NCBI GenBank assembly: GCA_039698075.1 | Contig: JBDKTJ010000010.1 | Coordinates: 1 to 20,240, forward strand | Length of the DNA: 20,240 bases | Direction of reading: 5' to 3' | Origin: JAJFVC01 sp039698075 | GTDB lineage: Bacteria; Planctomycetota; Planctomycetia; Pirellulales; Thermoguttaceae | Part shown: positions 15,056 to 20,240 of the stretch, piece by piece | Position numbering within the stretch: the first letter of the stretch is position 1 | Layout of the letters: every line of letters begins with the position of its first letter | Program-made: the position numbers and the translations under genes | Notes under the pieces: model-generated | What the model was told of the DNA's origin: nothing | The model's database searches: none | The model's input: the letters and a program-made list of their open reading frames with translations, nothing else

Positions 15056-16843
15056 CGGGTGTATCAACATCTGTTTCTTAAAGTCCTCGCGGTCCAAAAA
15101 CGGCCACAGATCTTCCATCGGGGCCGATTCCATCAGGCCGTCGGCCCTCTGACGCGAGCTGACCCTCGGCGCCGTTCGCTGGTTCGGCGAAATGTGGACG
15201 TCGCACACCACCGGACCCGGCGTTTCCATGATCTCTCGCACCTGTTGGCGAATATTCGCATGGTCGCGGATTTCGGCGGTCGGCAGCCCGTAGGCCGTCG
15301 CGATTTTTCGCATGTCGGGCAGCGACAGTCCGCTGCCGAAACTGCTGGCCACGTAACGGCCCTCGAAATACGCCCGCTGCGTCGATTGGATCGAAGCATA
15401 CCCGGCGTTGTTCAACACGAACAGTTTCAGCGGCAACTGGAGCCGATGCACCGTCTCCAATTCCTGGATGTTCATCTGGACGCCGCCGTCGCCGTCGATG
15501 CAAACCGTTCGACGCCGCCCCGACGCCACGCACCCGCCGAGGGCCGCCGGAAGCCCAAAACCCATCGGTCCGAGCCCTTCGGTGTTGAACACCCGAACGC
15601 CGGCCGGGACGCGAAACGCCTGCATCGTCACTTCGCTCGATCCGCCCGAACTGCCGGGGATCAGCACGTCGCCGGCCTGCATCGATTCGGCGATCACGTC
15701 GACCAGCACGTAGTTGTTCACGCCCTCGGTTTCGTTCCAATACTCCTGCAGGATGATCGGGAACCGCGATTTCCACTCGCGGCATTTCGCCCACCACGCG
15801 GCCCGCGGTTTTCGAACGATCCGATCGCGCTCGGCGAGCATCGCACGGAGAAAATCGCCGGCGTCGCCGCAGATGGGCAGGTCGATCGTCATTTGCAGTT
15901 TTCGGATCTCCGCCGGATCGACGTCGACGATGATTTTCTGGGCTCCACGCGCAAAGGCCGCGTGGTTGTAGGCGGTCTGGCCCAGATCGAGCCGCGCGCC
16001 CAAGGTCAGCAGACAATCGGCGTTTTGCTGCGCGAAATTGGCCGCCCGCTGACCCACCGCTCCCGGCCGACCGACGTACAGCGGATCGTTTTCGGCCAGC
16101 AGGTCCATCGCCTTCCAGGTGGTCAAGACGGGAATGTCGAGCAGTCGGACCAGCTCCAAAAACGGCTCGACCGCGCCGGCCAATCGGACGCCGTTGCCGA
16201 CCAACACCGCCGGCCGCTCCGACTCGTTCAGCCGGCGGATCGCCTCGATGGCCGACGGCCGCAAGTCGGGCTTCGTCTCGGCCAACTCGCTCGGATCGAA
16301 TCCCGGCAGCGACGCCTCGTCGATTTCCGCCGCTTGGACGTCCAGCGGAATGTCGATCCACACCGGACCCGATCGGCCGTGGGTGGCCAGATAGACGGCC
16401 TTTTCAAAGTGGTAGCGGATGGATTGCGGGTCGTCGATCTTGACCGCATATTTCGTGATCGGACGGACGATGTCGACGATGTTGATCTCTTGAAAGCCCA
16501 TCTGGCGAACGCCGCGGCCGTCCATCAAGTCGGGCCGTTTCACTTGGCCGGACAGGACCAGCACGGGAATCGAATCGAGCCACGAGCCGGTCACGCCCGT
16601 GATGGCGTTCGTGCCGCCCGGCCCGGTCGTGACCAACGCGACGCCGAGCCCGCCGGTGTATTGCGCGTAAGCGTCGGCCGCGACGGCGCAGGCCTGCTCG
16701 TGCAAGTTGCAGGTGAACTCGAGCCGCTTTTCGCGTCCGAGCGAATCGACCAGGTGCATGCAACCGCCGCCCGGCAACATGAACACATGCCGCACGCCGG
16801 CGTCCGCCACTCGTCGAAATACGTAATCCGAAAGCTTTGCCAT
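15044..16843 (-). CDS. thiamine-diphosphate-dependent enzyme, acetolactate synthase-like; candidate YerE-type transferase
   Basis: The 599-residue protein has the three-domain layout of acetolactate synthase. The cofactor-activating Glu49 sits in LHEQACAVAADAYAQ. TTGPGGTNAITG (72-83) follows in the N-terminal PYR domain. The diphosphate-binding motif runs from GDGG (451-454) to NN (478-479) in the C-terminal PP domain. No ilvN-type regulatory gene is adjacent and the context is nucleotide sugars, so a role in valine or isoleucine synthesis is unlikely. In Yersinia the related YerE decarboxylates pyruvate and adds the two-carbon unit to C4 of CDP-4-keto-3,6-dideoxyglucose. RfbF, RfbG and RfbH here would supply that substrate. 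Assignment to YerE function is inference from context. It lies 12 bases after the HAD gene. Confidence 0.9.
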   Translation of the reverse strand: MAKLSDYVFRRVADAGVRHVFMLPGGGCMHLVDSLGREKRLEFTCNLHEQACAVAADAYAQYTGGLGVALVTTGPGGTNAITGVTGSWLDSIPVLVLSGQVKRPDLMDGRGVRQMGFQEINIVDIVRPITKYAVKIDDPQSIRYHFEKAVYLATHGRSGPVWIDIPLDVQAAEIDEASLPGFDPSELAETKPDLRPSAIEAIRRLNESERPAVLVGNGVRLAGAVEPFLELVRLLDIPVLTTWKAMDLLAENDPLYVGRPGAVGQRAANFAQQNADCLLTLGARLDLGQTAYNHAAFARGAQKIIVDVDPAEIRKLQMTIDLPICGDAGDFLRAMLAERDRIVRKPRAAWWAKCREWKSRFPIILQEYWNETEGVNNYVLVDVIAESMQAGDVLIPGSSGGSSEVTMQAFRVPAGVRVFNTEGLGPMGFGLPAALGGCVASGRRRTVCIDGDGGVQMNIQELETVHRLQLPLKLFVLNNAGYASIQSTQRAYFEGRYVASSFGSGLSLPDMRKIATAYGLPTAEIRDHANIRQQVREIMETPGPVVCDVHISPNQRTAPRVSSRQRADGLMESAPMEDLWPFLDREDFKKQMLIHPLES

Positions 16844-16855
16844 GAGGGGTTCCGT

Positions 16856-17434
16856 TTACAACGTCGTCAAACGATCGAGCACCGTCGCGACGTTCGACGA
16901 GGCCTCGTTCCAGGGCCGCGGAAAACACAGCGTTTGGATGCCCAACGATTCGGCCGAGGCCAAATTGCGAGGGTCGTCGTCGACCAACAGGTCCACGTGT
17001 TTCCACTGCTCGAGCGATTGGCCTTTCGTGCGGTCGTACTCCGGCAGATTTTCGCCGGGCCGAAACGACGGCACGACGTGGAACGTCCGGATCCAACGGC
17101 CGAAATGCCGCATGCACCACCAAGCCGACCATGGGGCCGCCGCCATCGGCACGGCCGTCACCGCGATGTGCCGAAACCGCTGGCCGTGACACTCGAACCA
17201 AGCCAGCGCCGCGTCGGCAGGCGGCATCTCCCGAGCTGCATTCGATTGCCGAAACGCATCGAGCGACGCCCGATACTCGGACAATTCACAACGCAAGATT
17301 TTGCACGGCGGGTTCTCTCGCAACGCCTCATAACGCACCGAACAGTCCGGATGCGCCGGACGCCACGCGCGCTCGAGCCAGGTGCGCGTGAAGTCGTTCA
17401 GCACGTCGTCGATGTCCCACGCGATGGTTTTCAT
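16856..17434 (-). CDS. HAD-superfamily hydrolase
   Basis: This is a 192-residue HAD-fold phosphatase. Motif I is WDIDDVLND, with nucleophile Asp7 and acid/base Asp9. Motif II is probably Thr93 in AVTAVP, motif III Lys137 or Lys145, and motif IV LLVDDDPRN with Asp152-154. The insertion between motifs I and II is helical and about 75 residues long (C1-type cap), broadly like the deoxyribonucleotidases. The gene lies between the NeuB-like and TPP-enzyme genes, 22 and 12 bases away, so it is surely in the same operon. In the sialic acid route of animals a HAD phosphatase (NANP) removes phosphate from the product of the NeuB-type synthase. A similar partnership here is possible but unproven. Confidence 0.85.
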   Translation of the reverse strand: MKTIAWDIDDVLNDFTRTWLERAWRPAHPDCSVRYEALRENPPCKILRCELSEYRASLDAFRQSNAAREMPPADAALAWFECHGQRFRHIAVTAVPMAAAPWSAWWCMRHFGRWIRTFHVVPSFRPGENLPEYDRTKGQSLEQWKHVDLLVDDDPRNLASAESLGIQTLCFPRPWNEASSNVATVLDRLTTL

Positions 17435-17456
17435 CGGGTTGTGAATCGTTCTCTTT

Positions 17457-18956
17457 TCAGTCCAACCAATAGGTCAACAGGCTCTTGCGATGTTTGTTCG
17501 CCGCGATGGCCGGGTCCGTATAATACGAGTCCTCGACCTGATGGGTCAGCGACACCTCTTCCAACACCGCGCCGGCGTCGCTTCCAAAACGGTGCCGCAC
17601 GCCGCGCTCGACGACCACCAGATCGCCCGGCGTGCAATGACGCCGCTGTCCGTTCAGGTCGATCCACATGTCACCGTAAAGAACGTGGAAACTTTCCTCT
17701 TTGACCTTGTGGTACTGTTCCGGATGTTGTTGGCCGGGCAGCAGCACGAGGATTTTTTTGCAGTATTCGCGATTGACCACCGTAAACATCGTCAGCCCGA
17801 ACTCGTCGAACCGATCGATGCCGTAGTGGTGCGAGATTTCCAGATCGACCCGGGCGGGAATCACCACGCCGCTCTGGTGCAGCAGCTTTTTCACACGCTG
17901 CACGACGGCGTAGACTTTTTCACGCACGTCGACGCTGTGGACGTCCCGGGCGAAAATCGGCGCCTCGGCGGCGATGGCGGTTGCGGCCACGCGCTCGTTG
18001 TATTTCGATGCGTCCGCAGCCGTCAGTTGGCCCTCGACGGCCGGCATCGCCAGAAAATAGTCGTTCGGCATGATCCGCTCGCCCGCGGCCAGATTGCGCC
18101 GGGCGAACATCCCGCGCGAGAGCGACCGCAGCGAATCCAACTCGCCTTGGCTGAACGGGCATCGGCGGTCCGAGACGCCGCACAGCTCGACGGCCCGGGC
18201 CGCGGCCGCCAGCCAACGCCGCACCTGGTCCGGATCGGCCGAATAGGCGTTCAGCTTGATCGTCTCGGTGGGCACTCCGACGTGCTTTTCCAACACGTCC
18301 GCGCCCTTGGCGACCGCCGCCACGACCGACTCGACGTTGTCGGGGGCCTCGTGGGTCGAATAGCCGACGCGCACCCGGCCATAACGCCGCTTGAGCAGGT
18401 CGATCTGATTCAACTGAAGCCGGTCGTTCGGCGTGGGATACTCGGCGACGCAATGCATCAGCGTCAAATCTTTCGCGCGATGCTCGAAGAACGCCACCGC
18501 CTTGTCGATGTCGCCGAGCGACACGCCCGCCACCGACGCGATGACCGGCCGATCGGTTTTGGCTACCCGTTCCAGCAGCGGCCAATCGGTGAACGAGCAA
18601 CTCGCAATTTTGATGACGTCGTAGCCGTGCTCCAGGATCAAGTCGACCGACGCCTCGTCGAAGGGCGTGCAAAGGGTCGCAAAACCGAGCGACGCGGCCT
18701 CGTCCTTCAGCCGTCGACGGTCCTTTTCGTCCAGCCGCGTTTCGGAAAACCGCTTGACGTATTTCAAGTCCATCCGATGGCGATACTGCGGATGCAGCAG
18801 CGTGTCCAGATCGCGGTATTGAAACTTGAACCCGAAACGAAACGGAAAGTCCTTGCACGCGGCGTGGATTTCCCGAAGGATGCGAAGTCCGTGGTCGAGG
18901 CGGCCCATGTGATTGTTGGCCATCTCGAAAACGACGAATAAGGGATTTGCCGACAT
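17457..18956 (-). CDS. NeuB-family synthase with SAF domain fused to a cupin domain
   Basis: The 499-residue protein has three parts. Residues 5-265 are a NeuB TIM barrel with FEMANNHMG (10-18), KFQ (44-46), CTPFDEASVDL (96-106), IKIAS (115-119), HCVAEYPTP (168-176), GYSTHE (198-203) and LEKHVG (222-227). These enzymes condense phosphoenolpyruvate with a sugar aldehyde to make sialic-acid-like nonulosonates. Residues about 275-345 resemble the SAF (antifreeze-like) domain. Residues about 375-480 are a cupin with His416, Glu420/421 and His455 as likely metal ligands, recalling D-lyxose isomerase-like proteins. Ordinary NeuB stops after SAF, at about 340 residues. The ATG at 18956, preceded by AGGA, is preferred over TTG 18974. 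No neuA or neuC homologue is in the window, so the product is unknown. Confidence 0.88.
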   Translation of the reverse strand: MSANPLFVVFEMANNHMGRLDHGLRILREIHAACKDFPFRFGFKFQYRDLDTLLHPQYRHRMDLKYVKRFSETRLDEKDRRRLKDEAASLGFATLCTPFDEASVDLILEHGYDVIKIASCSFTDWPLLERVAKTDRPVIASVAGVSLGDIDKAVAFFEHRAKDLTLMHCVAEYPTPNDRLQLNQIDLLKRRYGRVRVGYSTHEAPDNVESVVAAVAKGADVLEKHVGVPTETIKLNAYSADPDQVRRWLAAAARAVELCGVSDRRCPFSQGELDSLRSLSRGMFARRNLAAGERIMPNDYFLAMPAVEGQLTAADASKYNERVAATAIAAEAPIFARDVHSVDVREKVYAVVQRVKKLLHQSGVVIPARVDLEISHHYGIDRFDEFGLTMFTVVNREYCKKILVLLPGQQHPEQYHKVKEESFHVLYGDMWIDLNGQRRHCTPGDLVVVERGVRHRFGSDAGAVLEEVSLTHQVEDSYYTDPAIAANKHRKSLLTYWLD

Positions 18957-19101
18957 AGTCCTGGTCACTTTCAATGGAATCCCGGGCGGTATGGTTCGCC
19001 TTGCACGCTAACGCAACATGGTCAAAAAGGGCGATCATGCCCAACCGGCCGGCCCGTTTGTCGCGACGATGCGTTGGTTCTTGATTCTGGACGACTCTGG
19101 T

Positions 19102-20202
19102 TCATGATCTCGCGGCGTTCGATCGTTCGTACTCGTCGATGTCGGCCAGGCAGGCGTCCAACATGCACGACGGGCGGTCGACGTAAAAACGCCGATACCA
19201 CGCGGCCGTTCGACGCACCGTTTCGTCAAGCGTCCAACGCGGCCGCCAGCCGAGCCGATGAATCGCCTTGTCGATGCTCAGTCGCAGCAGGCCGGCCTCG
19301 TGCGGAGCGTTCGGACTGCTTCGATCTTGCCAGACGCCTTCCCCCCAGGCGTCAATAAGTAATTCGACCAGGTGTCGGACGGTTGCCTGATCGCCGGGCA
19401 TGGGACCGAAATTCCAGGCCTCGCACCATTGCGGATCGTTCGATTCGAGCAGGCGCGCCGCCAACGTCAGATAACCGGACAGCGGCTCCAGCACGTGCTG
19501 CCAGGGACGAACCGACGCCGGATTGCGCACCGGCACGGGCCGTCCCGACTGCAAATGCTCGACCGCGTCGACCACGATGCGATCGCGGGCCCAATCGCCG
19601 CCGCCCAACACGTTGCCGGCCCGAGCCGTGGCCAGCTTCACGCCGTGCTCGGCGATTCGCTCGGGCGGGAAAAACGAACGCCGATAGGCCGCCGCGGCGA
19701 TTTCCATCGCGCCTTTGCTGGCGCTGTACGGGTCGAATCCGCCCAACGGATCGATCTCGCGGTAGCCCCAGAGTTGCTCGCGATTTTCATAGCACTTGTC
19801 GCTGCTGACGGCCACCACGACGCACGGGCGACCGGCGCGGCGAACCGCGTCCAACAACTCGACCGTGCCCTGAACGTTTACGGCGAACGTGCGACGCGGA
19901 TCTTGGTAACTTTCGCGCACCAGCGATTGCGCGGCCAGATGAAAAATCACCTCAGGCCGGGTCTCGTCGAGCGCCCGATCCAGCGCGGCTGCGTCCAGGA
20001 CATCGGCTTGGTAATGGTGTTGCAGCAGCTCGCGCACGCCGGCGACCTGAAAATTGCTCGGCTCGGTCGGCGGCGCCAACGCATAACCGGACACCTGCGC
20101 ACCGAGTTGGTGCAACCAAATAGTCAACCACGACCCTTTAAAGCCCGTGTGGCCCGTGATCAATGCCGAACGTCCGGAGAATTGTGTTGCAAGCGGCGGC
20201 AT
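19102..20202 (-). CDS. rfbG: CDP-glucose 4,6-dehydratase
   Basis: RfbG (also DdhB, AscB) turns CDP-glucose into CDP-4-keto-6-deoxyglucose using bound NAD. From the ATG at 20202 the protein has 366 residues, the normal length. TGHTGFKGSWL (16-26) is the family-specific Rossmann motif. FHLAAQSLVRESY (87-99) follows, then SSDKCYEN (133-140) with Asp135 and Lys136, and YSASK (159-163) with the catalytic Tyr and Lys. The start is fixed by a TGATG overlap with the rfbF stop codon and by GGAAGG a few bases upstream. It leads the sugar operon as seen in the window. The gap of 145 bases to the NeuB-like gene holds no ORF I can support. Confidence 0.95.
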   Translation of the reverse strand: MPPLATQFSGRSALITGHTGFKGSWLTIWLHQLGAQVSGYALAPPTEPSNFQVAGVRELLQHHYQADVLDAAALDRALDETRPEVIFHLAAQSLVRESYQDPRRTFAVNVQGTVELLDAVRRAGRPCVVVAVSSDKCYENREQLWGYREIDPLGGFDPYSASKGAMEIAAAAYRRSFFPPERIAEHGVKLATARAGNVLGGGDWARDRIVVDAVEHLQSGRPVPVRNPASVRPWQHVLEPLSGYLTLAARLLESNDPQWCEAWNFGPMPGDQATVRHLVELLIDAWGEGVWQDRSSPNAPHEAGLLRLSIDKAIHRLGWRPRWTLDETVRRTAAWYRRFYVDRPSCMLDACLADIDEYERSNAARS

Positions 20203-20240
20203 CACCACACCTTCCAGGGCGCGTTGCCCGAGTTCCAAAT
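20202..20240 (-). CDS. rfbF: glucose-1-phosphate cytidylyltransferase, last 12 codons only
   Basis: Reading the minus strand from the window edge gives IWNSGNAPWKVW followed by TGA at 20204-20202. This is the conserved C-terminal end of RfbF (DdhA), which makes CDP-glucose from glucose 1-phosphate and CTP. The stop shares one base with the rfbG ATG, the tight coupling expected of an rfbF-rfbG pair. The call rests on 12 residues plus perfect context. Confidence 0.8.
   Translation of the reverse strand: MWNSGNAPWKVW

Noticed and set aside
15044..16843. Housekeeping acetolactate synthase (ilvB) for branched-chain amino acids
   Set aside because: There is no ilvN, ilvC or leu gene nearby. The gene is packed into a nucleotide-sugar operon. 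I kept acetolactate synthase as the fold, not the role.
15014..17704. Very long plus-strand open frame opposite the TPP-enzyme and HAD genes
   Set aside because: It is a mirror of GC-rich codons on the other strand. Its translation is Arg/His/Pro-rich with no family features, while the minus strand carries intact enzyme motifs. The same holds for the long plus-strand frames at 9939-11735 and 17490-18941.
19024..19042. GGGC/GCCC hairpin followed by TTTTT downstream of rfbG on the minus strand
   Set aside because: A 4-bp stem is too weak to call a terminator. It may reduce read-through to the NeuB-like gene, but I cannot support this.
1..20240. CRISPR arrays, tRNA or rRNA genes, insertion sequences, attachment sites
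   Set aside because: Reading both strands, I found no regularly spaced repeats, no cloverleaf-like gene and no transposase or integrase motifs.

Overview
The window is GC-rich DNA, densely packed with ordinary bacterial housekeeping genes next to a surface-sugar gene cluster. A twin-arginine-exported Gfo/Idh/MocA oxidoreductase, a TMTC-like multispanning TPR protein and the general codon use point to the Planctomycetota, perhaps a Pirellulales relative. That placement is an inference; there is no rRNA or other taxonomic marker here. I see no tRNA, rRNA, CRISPR array, transposase or integrase.

Left part (1-7.9 kb). A minus-strand set reads rfbD (dTDP-4-dehydrorhamnose reductase), a pteridine-reductase-like SDR that overlaps it by 4 bases, a four-helix membrane protein with a cysteine cluster, and acpS, which is cut by the window edge. 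Divergent from rfbD is a plus-strand glycyl-radical-enzyme activase of the radical SAM superfamily, with no glycyl radical enzyme beside it. Then follow truB and rpiB (minus strand, rpiB with its own promoter), a Tat-exported oxidoreductase (plus strand, clear promoter), a small coiled-coil ORF, and rpsU (ribosomal protein S21), which has a structured leader and a GTG start.

Right part (7.9-20.24 kb). All genes are on the minus strand and are transcribed from right to left. The order is rfbF (only its last 12 codons are in the window), rfbG (CDP-glucose 4,6-dehydratase), a NeuB-SAF-cupin fusion, a HAD-fold hydrolase, a thiamine-diphosphate (TPP) enzyme, a Gmm-like Nudix hydrolase, a radical SAM protein, an NAD-dependent epimerase/reductase, a GtrB-like polyprenyl glycosyltransferase, rfbH (CDP-4-keto-6-deoxyglucose 3-dehydrase, with its [2Fe-2S] motif intact) and a TMTC-like TPR membrane protein. 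RfbF, RfbG and RfbH together make CDP-4-keto-3,6-dideoxyglucose. A TPP enzyme and an SDR in the same cluster match the logic of yersiniose biosynthesis, in which YerE adds a two-carbon unit to C4 and YerF reduces it. I therefore propose that the locus makes a branched-chain 3,6-dideoxy sugar and attaches it to a surface glycan. The NeuB-cupin fusion and the radical SAM enzyme have no place in the known pathway and are the most novel parts.

The stretch of about 11.3-15.0 kb (Nudix, radical SAM, SDR, GT2) is visibly more AT-rich than its flanks. It begins next to a near-consensus internal promoter, so it looks like a cassette of different origin inserted in the sugar cluster.
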